Assembly (NCBI GenBank): GCA_036852015.1
Contig: JAANDG010000009.1
Location: 1-64,000, forward strand
DNA length: 64,000 nucleotides
Direction of reading: 5' to 3'
Source: Pelodera strongyloides
Lineage: Eukaryota > Nematoda > Chromadorea > Rhabditida > Rhabditidae
The position numbers and the translations under genes are program-made. The notes beneath the pieces were generated by a model, which searched no databases, was not told where the DNA came from, and saw only the letters and a list, made by a program, of their open reading frames with translations. Below are positions 36,651 through 49,600 of the stretch, in pieces; position 1 is the first letter of the stretch; every line of letters starts with the position of its first letter.

Positions 36651-37959
36651 ATTTAGTTTTACTGTGGAGTATGCAGTTCTTAGTAGGGCTTTGCTATTAA
36701 ACCTTCAGTTTTAATATTTGACCCAATAACTTCGTAATCAATGTATGCAAAAGGCTTCCTGGTTGTTTTCCGATAAATTATTAGTATTCCCGTCTCTTCT
36801 GAATTTCCTGTGATCTATAAGGTGTGTGACTTTCTCATCTCTCCTAAATAGAAGCTTATTTCCCTCCTTCTTATGTTTCTCTTGGCTCTCTTTATTTCCA
36901 AGAATATCCCCCTCTCTCTCTCTGTCTCTCTCTATGTCTCTCCCTCTCTCCCCCTCTCTCTCTCTCTTTCTGATCTTTCCTTATATGTATTTCGTAGCTT
37001 ATTTCTCCCTTCCCGAAATGATCATGATCCCCCGCTGTGCTAATGTATACACAAACCGATACACAACACGCGTAGTGTAGAAGTAGTACACATTCGGCAT
37101 GCATCCTGGATTTGTATCGCACCATGCTATTTCTGTGCTGCATTACGTACTCTCAGCCTATGCGATGGTCGTTTTATGTGAAGATGTATTATTAATATTT
37201 TAATCAATTAGAAGTAGCCCTTGGACTCGCAACGAAAGTGAGGACAACAATTTTTTTTATGCATAGATCAATTAAAGACTTAAAGACGCAGTGTATCACA
37301 AAGTCGTTAAATTTATTGTATGACGGTTAGGTTAGTGGAGCTGGCACCTAATCATTTATTTCAGGAGATAAATAGCTAATATTTCCCCCAACTTATCAAG
37401 CAATTTTAATGTGTGCGCGACAAAACTAGTGCATCAGGATTGTGCGATGCGCCCGCGACGGCGTCAAAATTCGTGAGCCAAAGAGGATAGGCTCAAAGAA
37501 CGTTCAACGTGTCTAAGAAAGCGCTCACATCCTACTATACTAAACAAAATATTTGAATGAGTGTGTGTACCATATTTGTACTCTGCCGCACGTCGGAATG
37601 CGTAAGCGTTGAGACGTTTCGAATGTAAACAAATGAATGGGGGTCCTAGCGCGAATGATTGACCTTTATATACGGTGTGCAGCCGCGACACTTTAGTACG
37701 AATTGCGCCATTCTGAAGCCAAATGCGAGACTCTTCACTCCGTCAAAGCGGTCTGACACGTTTTCTTGAAGCAGTCACAAACCACGTGCCATACTCTTTA
37801 AATATTCACGATTATAGAACTGCTCATTTCTAATAGAAGTAGTAAATCGTAGTTTAGGCTAGGTATTTTCTTCCAATTTTCTTCGCTGTGCTCTTGAAGC
37901 CTTGAAGCGTTGAATACATGCACTAACATATACAGATGCATGCGCATACACACTACACA

Positions 37960-38127
37960 CATACACAAGCGCACATACACACACACTCACAAACATATCC
38001 ATAGTCCATACACACACATACACACATACATACACACATACACACATACACACATACACACATACACATATACACATATACACATATACACATATACACA
38101 TATACACATATACACATACACACACAC
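37960..38127 (+). repeat. CA / ACATAT microsatellite
   Basis: ACACAT and CATATACA units, about 170 bases; responsible for the Thr-His-Ile repeats of chance ORFs there. Confidence 0.92.
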
Positions 38128-38760
38128 CTCCCACTGCTCTCCCGTACCGATCATCGGCTCTGACTCCCAAGGAATGCGGTCTCCCAGGTGCTCCCAGCAG
38201 CGGGGAATAAGGGTATCACCTGTCTCACATTCTTGGGTTGATCGCACTGTCTTGCGAATCTCGACCCTCCTCGATCATATCACACTCTCACATGCCCAAA
38301 TTTGCATACCGACTTCTGTCTAACAGTCGGCGTCTCTGTATCTCTGTATCTTTACTTCCCTGCGTATCGTCTAATCGAACAGTATCTGTCACTCTCTAAC
38401 TCTCTGATTCACCTGTCGACCCGCAGCTACACACCTATAATACCGCCGCTATGTCTGCGAGGTTACATTTTTCTCATTCGCGTTTCATCGCAAATTAATT
38501 GATATGCGTATTCTCAGTCGACGCCCTTAGAGCTTAGTAGAGCTCATAAAACATTCCGTACATAGGCTATAGGATGGATGATTTAACGATCTCGTAACTG
38601 ACTATGGCGTTTATGCTGATTTTTGTTCCTCTTTTGCTTCACGATCATTAGTAGCTGATTTCATGAAATGGTGTCTTTAGATACGTATTCCATAAAACAT
38701 ATTAAACTTTATGTAGGAATAATCGTTATTTGTTGATAAGTCGGTAAGATCATGAATGTT

Positions 38761-38913
38761 CAAGCGAAATACCGGCCGATTTTTGAAACGCATCGTGGAC
38801 AACTGAATTCTTACGTATTTATGCTAACTTGCTCGAATTTAGCTCGTTTTTTTTATTGAAATTTATGTTCATTTGCATAAGCTGCAGTTCAAAGACCAGC
38901 CGGTACGCTTTAT
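38761..38913. repeat. MITE subfamily A copy, right end shortened
   Basis: CAAGCGAAATACCGGCCG at the left; the right end CCAGCCGGTACGCTTTA has lost a few bases. In the UNC79-Shroom interval. Confidence 0.7.
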
Positions 38914-39394
38914 CTTCGATAATAACCTAATACTTCTGTTTCATTTTTTAATCCATTCAATACCTTATGATTGAATCACCTTTTGGTAATCAAAAATGTT
39001 TCCATTCGCCTTATCTATTCACTTACAGACATTCTTGTACTGAATAGCCTCCTTCCTCCCCCTTTCAGTTATATTTTTGTCATCATATTGTGCCTTTTCT
39101 TATAGATTATCGTATTTTTGTGCAGCAGCTACGCCGCGCCCCGCGTTGAACATCCTTATATTTATATGTATTTCTATATTCTGAACTGATGTCCTTTTAT
39201 AAGACATTTAGCCTTTAGTGTCACAATCACGACGATTTCAATCCGTCTGCATATCGTAATAAATTAAAAAAATTAATGCCCGAATTTGACCATTTGCTCA
39301 TGAAAGCAAGAATCCATGTATGTCAAAAGTTCATACGCATTTTTCTGTGAGAAAACCATGGTACTACGCAATAATAGGAAAACAAAATAATTGC

Positions 39395-39568
39395 CGAAAC
39401 CACAGAAAAACTGTCTTTGGCCCATCATCAAATGGTTTTACCGAAAAAAAACCATCTGGTGACTGGTTTGGTCCGTGACCAGCTGATGACGGTTTTCGAT
39501 GAAACTTGGTCACGAGTTGGTCACCGAAAGGGCAGGCCCATGAAAAAAACCAGTGAACCATTTCCTAT
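39395..39568. repeat. ACCAAATGG-family repeat
   Basis: CCACAGAAAAACTGTCTTTGG start and CCAGTGAACCATTTCCTATG end, inverse of the 36436 copy. Confidence 0.72.
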
Positions 39569-40581
39569 GTACTTGTTCACGGCTACTGAAATAGTATAAT
39601 GAAATACTAAATACGCAAAAAATCGTGTTATTAGTGTTTCCTTTCGGCGAAAATTCTAGAAAACTTTTTTTACGTGGCCTGACCCTTTAATCGATTTTTC
39701 CCTTCCCATGACTCATTCATAATTCTGTTGAATTTTCCGATATAAGAATTTCCCCTTATCTGTTTATATTCTTAGTCTGTGTCACCCCCGCCATATACAT
39801 TCCGATCCGTTTTTCGCACAAATATTTTATGATTTTTGATTACTTTCAAGCCCCCTTTCACTATATTTGTATTTCTATGGTATATTCATAGTATGCTAAT
39901 ATTTACAGTGCGATTTCTATGTCATGCATACACTGTATGCAGAATGCAACTATCTATAGTCTATAGGCAAGCTATACCTATTGCATGATACGCCTACAGT
40001 ATTAATTTTTGAATTATGACTAAAGCTCATCTCTATCTCTCTTTCTTTCTTTTTTCTCCCTCTTGGTTTTACACATTTTTATCTTTTATACAATTTTATA
40101 TGCAAAAAAAAAAATTTAATCTGCAAATATTTACTTTATCTTTATGTATATTTTATTTTTGAATATATTTTGAATCCTTGTTTACCCTTATAGTACTTAT
40201 CGTTATCAAAGCTTGTGATTGTGAAACTATCGTTCGTTTGCTGTATGTAAACACATGTAAAAATGTGTTGATTGAGGGTTGGCTAGGCTGCTTACTAGCT
40301 TGTTAAGAAATTATAAAACTCACAGTTAGGTTTTTTATGATCACTTTTTTTGGTATGGTCATGAATTTTGAAGACGTTAGCCTTTCAAGATTACTTTTTC
40401 AACTTTCGTTTCACGTAAGATATTTCTTGCAGTTTGTATTTCATATGGTTGTTGCCGATATTATAGTCAAGTTTGATATGTTGTACAGTTGTACTCACAT
40501 TAATTTCGTAGCTTGCATTTCGTAGTTTGTAGTCTTAATTTTTTTACGAAGTAAAATTTATTTAAATAATTTCTATTTCAG

Positions 40582-40662
40582 TGTATGGACTACGACAGTG
40601 ACACACTCCGCTCGGCCAAGTCCAACCGTGCCGCTTCGGAAAAGTTCTACAAGCAGGTCATG
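40582..40662 (+). CDS. Candidate first coding exon of the Shroom-like gene
   Basis: An acceptor (TTTCTATTTCAG) is followed almost at once by an ATG and an open frame, MDYDSDTLRSAKSNRAASEK then FYKQVM, ending at GTGCGT. A nearer GT after KQ would also keep phase 0. Either form joins in frame to the exon at 46270. The ATG sits four bases after the acceptor, as in genes with a spliced 5' UTR. No homology was recognised, so the start is a guess. Confidence 0.45.
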
Positions 40663-43600
40663 GTGCGTTCACTACAGTATATTGGTTTTCTCATGCGCCT
40701 GACCCTTTAAACATTTTGTTAAAGCGGTATAACGACAGGTTTTTGAAACGTATGTTGGACGCTGGGTTCCCATGCATTCTATGCAAATAACTGTGCGATA
40801 CAGCATATTTTTCAAAAACCGGCCGTTATTTTTTCGCGTTGGGGTTTTGCTTAAAAGGTCAGACCCATGGAAGATGACTACGCCAATTTTTCATGTGAAT
40901 CAAGTGTACAATATTCAGTGCTGCTTTTTAATAAGCAAATTTAAAAATTTATCGAATAATGCATAAACTTATTGGACATAATAAGATGATAATAATAGGT
41001 TCGCTAACCAAAAAAAAATCAGATAATATTTATACATGGGTTGAAATCAAAACGTTTGTCTTATCAGTTGATTTTTTATGTTAGTTACCACATGTATTTT
41101 AACGACTGTTCTATTTGTTATGTTCCTTAGCAAGGTTGATGTCCAATGTCCAATGGCCCATAGCCAAGTGCCCATTGTAGCGGTGCATTATGTATTATGT
41201 CCCCCGTTACTCGGGTAACCTTATTATGTTATGGCAGCGGTATAAGCACCACTCCCACTAAAGTATACACAGGAAACAACGATTGTTGGCATATAGCGCT
41301 CTGTTACCGACAATGTTAGCTGACTGTAAATCCTTGTAAAAAAAATAACGCATATCTTCCCTTTTCATGGATTTCCACGAAAATATTATTGCTCTTTTTT
41401 TATCCGTCTGCTGCTATAAAATCCTGGCTATGTAAGAACTTTGTTTTCTACCGTACCTTATTGCAATGATCTAATTACAATTATATAATTATTATGATGT
41501 CACTATTTGTTGTCCTACCCCGAACCAGTAACACCAACTGGGAATTATTTATTGTTGACGAAGGCATACCCTAGTCAAGTGCACGCGCCGCTTCACATCT
41601 GACGTCATGTCATGTACCCTTGCACCTCACCTACCAAAAGTGTATGAGAATATTCAGAAACTTCCTCGCCCCTAATTACCAACTGTATAATTGCGTTATT
41701 CATCTTCGTCTTACCATCATCAGTTGCAAAATCTTTGCACAAAATTATGTAGAATGTATTACAGAAAATACACTATATGGTAAATTTCTTTTTGCATTTG
41801 TGTAATTATTGTGTCTTGTCACGATATTTTATATTTATTTTACTCAAATTAATGGTTTTTCTGGTACTTCTATGTCTATGACTCATGCCTTTATTATATT
41901 CGTATGGTTAGTTCAGATTTGGTGTGCTAGACAGCAGAGATACCAGCTGTCTTTATTTAGCATCAACTAGATCTTATCTTCTGTATGGTATGGGTCTATG
42001 GATAGTATAGTTAGAGGTCGCACTAACATATAAGACTAGATACGATTCTACCAAAATTTTGTACCGTTCTGATTCTAAATCTGCTAAAACCTGCAAAAAT
42101 TCTTAGTTGCACCTTCTACCCCACCAACATCTATCATGTTTCGATTGTTGGCGTTTTGTCATCGAAAACTCAATCACTTAGTATCTTGCGAGAAGTTGTG
42201 AACTTTTTGGAACCACCTGTATACATACAAGTATACATATATGCCCTTCTTATAGAATGATACCCTTTCACCGTACCCTTATCTTACACAAGCATACACC
42301 CTTATACATACATATAATCAAGCGTTGATGGTTGAAAAACAATACTAAACTTTATCTTTATCATATGGTCTAGGAATTACTGTACCCATAAACTTTTCAT
42401 GCTCCTTCATTTATTCTACCCGTTTTTCAAAATGTTTTCATTTTCCCCGTTCAAAGTTTTGAATGGTAATGAGTTTTGGGAAAATAAAAGGAACCAGAAA
42501 TAAGAAAATATACCTGACGTCACCTTGTTTGAACTGAAGTTTAGGTGAAAAGTATACCTTTTCACTGGATTTCAATGCAAATGTGGCCTTCCAGGCAGAA
42601 ATTTTGGAACCTGACGCCTACTAATAAGTGGCCTACTGATACACGATTTGATGACTATTCATATTCATTTAGCTATAATACGACCAATTATTATACTTCA
42701 ACTCGAGCTATGGTAAGTATCGGAGATTAGTTTAGTATTTTGGAAGATGGCATTTATATGCATTTAGTCCTGTTGTAGTTTATAGTTTGCGAAAACGGTA
42801 AATAGTTTAAGTACATAGAATAAACATTCGTTTGAATATTAATAAGGTCTTACTCCCTTTAATAATGAAATCTTTGCCACTGTTCCCAGAGCTCGGCACC
42901 TCTTTTTTTACATTATTCACCACTATGAACTGACGAACTACCCCTTCTTACAATCTAAATTTGTACGTAATCCGCCTTTTTACAACCTTGAGCAGTACGC
43001 AATACTCCTTTTTACAATCATTAGCAGATGTGGCCGCGCCATCGCGTCTATCTTTACATCTTCGCGCACTAGATCGTAAACTGGTGTAATGCTATTGCGC
43101 AGCAATACTACTGCGAACGAATTTAGAGTTCAATCCAGTATATAGTTAACCCAAGGTTAGACTTATAGTGGTAACGTAAACCTGCGGTGAACGTTCTGTG
43201 CAAGGTAACTTACGCACCATTTTATTTGGCATGATTTTCTGCGCACCGCAGCGTTGCAAAATATTTTTTTTAGCGCGCCGCTTGTATGCCGCTTCTGAGG
43301 GCCCACGTGACTATTGGCCAACGGGTACAATATCGCTTTATGACAGCACGAAAAACTTTCCCATACAATCGCAATTACTGAATAAAACTAAAAGAAACCA
43401 TTTTTTTCTGCACTTTAAAAATATTAACATCCTGACTTGAGAGTCCATATTTTCCGGGGGTCAGGCCCAGTAAATATATATTTATACAGATTGTTAAAGT
43501 GTATCAAACGTATATTCTCTCTATTCACTTGGAGGGGCAAGCGACCTGCGGGTGACTCATATATTTGTTCAATAGGCCGGGTCCAGGCAGATTCAAATTG

Positions 43601-46600
43601 CTTAGCGCCCGCCTGCGGGCTAGTTCATGGAAGCCCCCCAGTGAATATACGGGTGCATGCTCACTTTTAACAACGTTGCTTCCTTGTATTTGCTCAATTT
43701 ATTCCCTTGTACAATTTGTACTTCAATGACGAGTAAAAATTGCTGGGCCTACTTGCGTAAGTTATAAGCTGACTACCAAAGTATAATTACTTCTTATGTT
43801 ATATAATATTATTACAGATCATATCTTTTAATTGAATCAGTGTTTGGGTACTTTTTTCAGCTTCAGGGACATTATTCTGTGATTTACATACAAATTCTTT
43901 GTCGAAACCTGTACGTGGTGAGCTGTGAGTCATCGTAAATTAGAGAGAAAGAGATAGAAAGAGAGAGAGAGAGAGAGAGAGTTGGACTGAAAGAGAGGGA
44001 GGGAGGGAGGGAGAGAATAGTAGTTAAGCATTTACCCGAATAATAAAACATACATAAAAGGTCATTGATTTGTTTATATTGAAACATTTATACTGTTATT
44101 GTATGCGATTGTTTTTATATCATTGTATCAGTCTAGCAGTCTAGCTGCACCATTTCCGTAAGTAGTACCATACACCCTGTATCAGTCTAGCTGTACCATT
44201 ATAGTACCCTACCACTGTACCAACCATTGTAAGTCATAAGATAAGTCTACCTGGCCTTGTTCGTATGTTAGGTCTATTCTCCCCTAGTCCTTATCTTATG
44301 TTAGACAAGTTTTTTCGAAATCATTTCTAGACCCGCTCATTTTCAGTTTTTCAGTTTTTCAAATTTTCCAATTTTATCTGCAAATGCTATATTGTCCCGC
44401 GAAAAGTGACGGTAATTCATCTTATCTGGACAGTTAAAGTCTCTCAGGTGCCGACATTTATAGATAGCGATTTTTTTCCTTATTCGGGAATATATTTAGG
44501 AATAATTTTTTGTGAAGATAAATAGCACGCTATACTAATTTGGATTAGGGACGAATATACTAAATGCATTACATATATAATATCCTAGAACAGCTGGGCT
44601 CAGGTTGGGAATGGTTAGCACCTTAGTCGTCCTTACTCTTAGGTTGTTGGTAATTATGTTATTCTAATTTCTTTGTATACTGTATAGTTTGAGTTACGCA
44701 TAGCTATAGTTGTGTATTTATTGTTACACAACTTTGACTATGTTATTATAGCTCTTGCCTTGACTATCTGACCACAAAGGGTAGGCGTCAAGGTAATCAA
44801 GGTTCACACTTTTACCATGTGTTTCCTTAAAACTTTGCTATCGTATTCATTTCAATTACATTTCAATTACATTAACTTACATTTAGAACAAGGTTGTAAA
44901 TGTGTAATAACGCCGACCTTACACCTACTTACCCTGCTATTAACGCTACACCGAACTAGAGCGTCAAAGTATCACATTAGTGCATAGTAAACTCGCGTAG
45001 GGTACGAAATTGGCGAGGGTGTAAGAGAAAAGGGATTCTTAGCCTTGACATTCCTGTACCACAGGGGGAGAAGGCCTCCATGGTCGAACGTGACAAACAT
45101 ACGCACAAACGGACATACAGACATACATACACACGCGTTACTGAGCCTGCGCGGGAAACCCTACAGTCCTGCAGTGTCAGCTAGAACAAAGGGTAGGCCA
45201 CCTGTGTTCAGACTCATGTCAGGCCAGGCCTTTAAATTCCATCTTGTTGCTTGTATTCTTCAATCGATCCATGATATAATTAGAAATTAATTCGCTTGAA
45301 TTAATGAATTAGCTAAATCGGAAACATGCTCTGATTTTTTGCATTCTCAATAGACAATTTTTTCCTCGTAACTGACTACTGTAACATGTTATTCCTCTTA
45401 TAATAAAAAAAAACACTTTTAAAATTGCACCAAAGAAATTCTGCACATATTCACGAAATAGAAGCCCGAGGTCGCATCTCGTATTATTATTTAGCACGTT
45501 GACTCGAAAGACAATGTAAAAATCCAAAGTGGGTGAAAAATCAGCATAAAAACGGCTCTCATTAATTATGCACTTACCCTCAAATTTTGATTAAGAATTC
45601 TGCAAACTCCGTGGTAACCTTTTTTGAAAACGGTCTCGAAAAAAGCCATAAAAGGCCTTGTTTTGTATACTTTGTCTTTTGAAACCACATTTTGCTTCTC
45701 CACGAAAAGATCGTTCTGTCCCATTGGAGCCCACTTTCAAAAAACGAACAGGTTTTCCAAAAACCTTCTCTCTGTCTCTGTCTTCTTATATCTTTAGTTC
45801 TTCCTCGTTCGATTCGTCTGTATCTCTCTGCACGCTCATCAGTCTCCCCTATATCTTCAAGCCATTTTCTAAGAATCTCTCCGTGAAAAACGAGTCTCTC
45901 GCCCAGGGTTTCTTTCGGTCAATTGACGCTTTTGAGTGGAAATCAAGTCTATAGAAGGTCTGAGTCACCACAGATATAGCACCCGTGCTCACTATCACTA
46001 GCTTAGCTAGCTGCACCATTTTTATTATTATTATGCGTCAGAGGTAGATGTAATCTATATATTCGACCTTTTCTTTTTCTTTCTATCTCTGTCCCTCCCT
46101 CTCTCTTGCTCTCTCTCTCTAACAATTCTCCCTGAAATTCGGTTCTTTTTGAATGATATGTGCACACTTCACCTTCTTGACTACTGCATCGTTGTCTACA
46201 TACACAAAGAAAAAATGATTAATATATAGTGGTATCATAATATAGTAATACTAATATAAACCTTTTCAGTTGCAACAGGACCTGCCGAGTATGCTTCACC
46301 GAAGTCCTTCTGGAGCTAAGAGGAAGATCCGACAGAGAGCCGAAGAGAGGTAATATTTTTTGATTATGACCTTGATCATTGTAAATACGAATACTAGCAA
46401 CTTTGCTCAACTTTGATTACCTTACTTTACGTAACTTTGGTTAGAAAGTTTGGTTACCTTAGGTTTGGTTTGGTTGGTTTGGATACTTTGGTTACGTTAC
46501 TAGCACTTTGGTAGAGTTACCTTGCGCGTGTTCTTTCTGACAAGTAACGTAGCATAGCTAAATATATTCATTTTTCCATTTTTTCCCGGAATAAGAAACA

Positions 46601-49600
46601 GGCGCATAATTAATGACGTATTGTTTGTGGGCTATTAATGTTTTCACATCAACTTAGTGCGCCCGCTCGAAGAGTAGAATAAACTTTTCAAAATAATTAA
46701 AATATTAATTTAGGGGCTCCCGTCCATCACCCTTTCTGCAAAATCAGCCGCAGACGCAGCAAAGTCAATCGCCACAGCATAATTCGCCGCAAACGCAGAG
46801 CAGCTCACAGGCTCAGGCTCAGGCTCAGGCTCAGGAAATTCAGAATCAGAGCTTTTCGTCTGCCCAGTCTGCGTCCTCCGCCTCTTCCTATCGTGAGGAG
46901 ATGTCTATGTCTTCTTCGATGTCGATGTCCTCCTCGTCCTACAGATCTCTCATCGACTCGGGATCTTATAGGAGTATTCTACCAGAACTCGACTACGCTC
47001 CGCAGCCATCCAGGTATTTATTTTCATATGATTTTGTTTTTATGAAAGAGATATGATACGTAGCTTGTGGAACATGGGGCCTAGAAATTTGCATACATAC
47101 ACAGGAATGCAGTTGTCTGTTTCAAAATTACATGCCATGCCGCTTTGGGAGTGTCATGGTGGTTGACACCTAGAAAGTCAAATTGCCTAGGATAACCTAC
47201 TGTGTTGTAGCATTGAAATGACAAGCAAGGATCACCATGACATTCCCTTTAAAACTACATTATCATCATGTTTTTGTATTTTTGTCCGTTCGTGTTCATA
47301 TGTTCTTCATTGTTTGTTTGTGTGTTTGTTGTTTTTGTAGGCAGCCTAGTATTTGTTACTAGCTACGGTAGTGATGCGTTCTAGCTGCGTAGTTTTCGCT
47401 TCATCCATATGAGTATTGCTTGGTGTAAAACGCTTGGATTAATTATTGTTTACATCATGGTTTGATCCTAGAATGTCTGTTGTCATAATCTCTCTCTCTC
47501 TATTTCTCTCTCTCTCTCTCTCTCTCTAGCACTTTCCCTCCCTTCAACAATCTTAATTCTTCCTTGTACACAGAGGTGCACAATCATTTCCACGCTCCGT
47601 TTTCCCTTGTAAAAGATCGTGATTTGTCTAAACATGTTTTCCTCACTTATAGAAATTGAAAATTATTCTCGGAGACTCTTATGCTTCCTCTAGAACCTCA
47701 AGGGCGTCTATCTTATAGTAAGAGCTGAAGGACTTGTTAATCGTTGTCCACGCCTTAGGGCGTTGCTCTTTTCTTATTTTCTTTCAAAATGTAAGCTTCT
47801 CGACCTTTGCACTCCTCGTTTTGCTGGAAGAACCCGGGAACTTAGTTTCCAACCTTGTTGCTATTATTTTCTAGCATTGTTAAGTTGAATTTGATAATAC
47901 TATAATGTGATTTGCTCATAACTATTGACAATTATTGATTAATTATTAACATTACCAGTACAGCACGAAGACTTTATCGGTAACAAACAACCAAACATAG
48001 TTAGTGCGATATATGTTGAGAGAGAGGGTCAAGAACATATGCAGACATAGAGAGATATAATGAGAGAGAGAGAGAGTTGCAGAGAGGGATAGAAAGAGAT
48101 AGAAAGAAAGAAGTCATCATTCTTGTTATCCGTGCTTATCATTGGCTAGATCTACGCAAGCTCTTCCACATATCGCAACCAGTTTCGCACTCGGGAATGT
48201 CAAGTATGCCTATGTGGTAGTAGGAGGGCATTGCATCTCCATCTTTCCTAGGATCAGGGCAGGCTCGCGCAGGTTCTCGTGGTGTTCTCGCAGGCCCGCA
48301 AAAAGCAGGCTCGCACCCGTGCCCAAGTCCTGACCGCTGGGAAGAACCTCCCATGTTTACTGTCTTGCACACCTTTTTGTCGGAAATGCACGGTAGGCTA
48401 AGCTGTTACGACGAGACATCGGAACGTTCGATGGTTAGAGGAATTTTCCTTGTTTTCCTCTAAATGTAGATTTAGGCGTAACGTTCTAGAGCCATGTGGT
48501 GATCATTTACTTATCGTATCCAATACCCATACTGTTGTATTTGTCAGGAATCGAACCTACGTCTTCTGATTACTAGTTTACAGCGTTAGCCACTACGCTA
48601 CACAATCCTCGATCATTATTGATCAAGCTAGCGTTTTATTGCTATCCAATTTCGCCTTCATAATCAAAACGCTTCTTCGTATTGCTTTGGAATGTTGAGA
48701 ATGCGCTGTGTGCATCGGATGAGAATTGAACCCGCGTCTCTGGATTACCGGTTGCGTTAGCCAGTATGCTACCGCGATACATTAAAATTTCTCACAATCA
48801 GACCATAGTTCACATGGCGCTTCTTCGTATTGCTTCGGAATGTTGTGAATGCCTTGTGTGTATTTGTCGTATCGGGTGTGTGAAACCTCTCCTGAAGAAA
48901 AGGGGGTTCGTGTGTCCAAACGCGTGCAGCGCACAAAGAGAGCCCTGCCTTAGCTCGAGAGAGAGAGAGAGAGAGAGAGGGAGTGAGAGAAGCCATCGTA
49001 GTCCAACAGCTCTTGTCCAGCCAGTGTAGTCCTTGGTTCATGTTAAGCTTACTACAATCAGGTTCTCGTATGAATTCTTCGGTGCTCATGTTGCTACATA
49101 ATTACGTACTTCCAACTTTCAAAATGTTATGTCAAGTTTTATGTATATCTTTTTAGTGCATTATATACGCTTTAAACATTGCTTGTCGTAGAAAACGACC
49201 TAATAAGAAGTTATTTTGAAACGTAGAACAACGTCGTTGTTTTTACAAAAATATCCATACTAATAAACTGTCTAGTTCTATTCAAATTCTACTATAAAAA
49301 ATTATAGATTTAGAATGGCACATTTTTGAACTATTTGTTTTTTTCTTGACTTATTTTTAAAGCGATATAACGGGCGGTTTTTGAAGCCTATATTGGACAT
49401 CCGCAGACCCCACGTGTTGTTTACAATTAATATAATTAGAATAAAAAGTCTCGCATTATTGCTCAGTTATTTACATGCAGTACATGGGAGTTCAAGGTCA
49501 AGCATACGTTTCAAAAACACGATGTTATATCGCTTAAAAGAACATTCATGTGTTCCAATTCTACCCGTTCTTTTAGAGCCGTTAATTTTGATGAAAACAG

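Larger units (their letters stand above)
32744..40581. other. UNC79-Shroom interval without recognised genes
   Basis: Nearly 8 kb with a SINE remnant, GA/TC/CA microsatellites, two ACCAAATGG repeats and one MITE. May include the Shroom-like promoter, 5' UTR or N-terminal exons. The ORFs here are microsatellite- or chance-derived; no protein domain was recognised. Confidence 0.6.
40663..46269 (+). other. 5.6-kb Shroom-like intron
   Basis: Mostly unique AT-rich sequence with a degraded MITE near its start, the possible exon at 42595-42712, and a GA microsatellite at 43940-44013. Nothing else supported. Confidence 0.6.

Noticed and set aside
37859..38323. Cys/Val/Tyr- and Thr/His/Ile-repeat ORFs
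   Set aside because: Products of the CA/ACATAT microsatellite in both directions.
48139..48372. Opposing ORFs in a GC-richer patch of the Shroom-like intron
   Set aside because: No recognisable domain, no acceptor and donor pair in matching phase, and no link to either neighbour exon.
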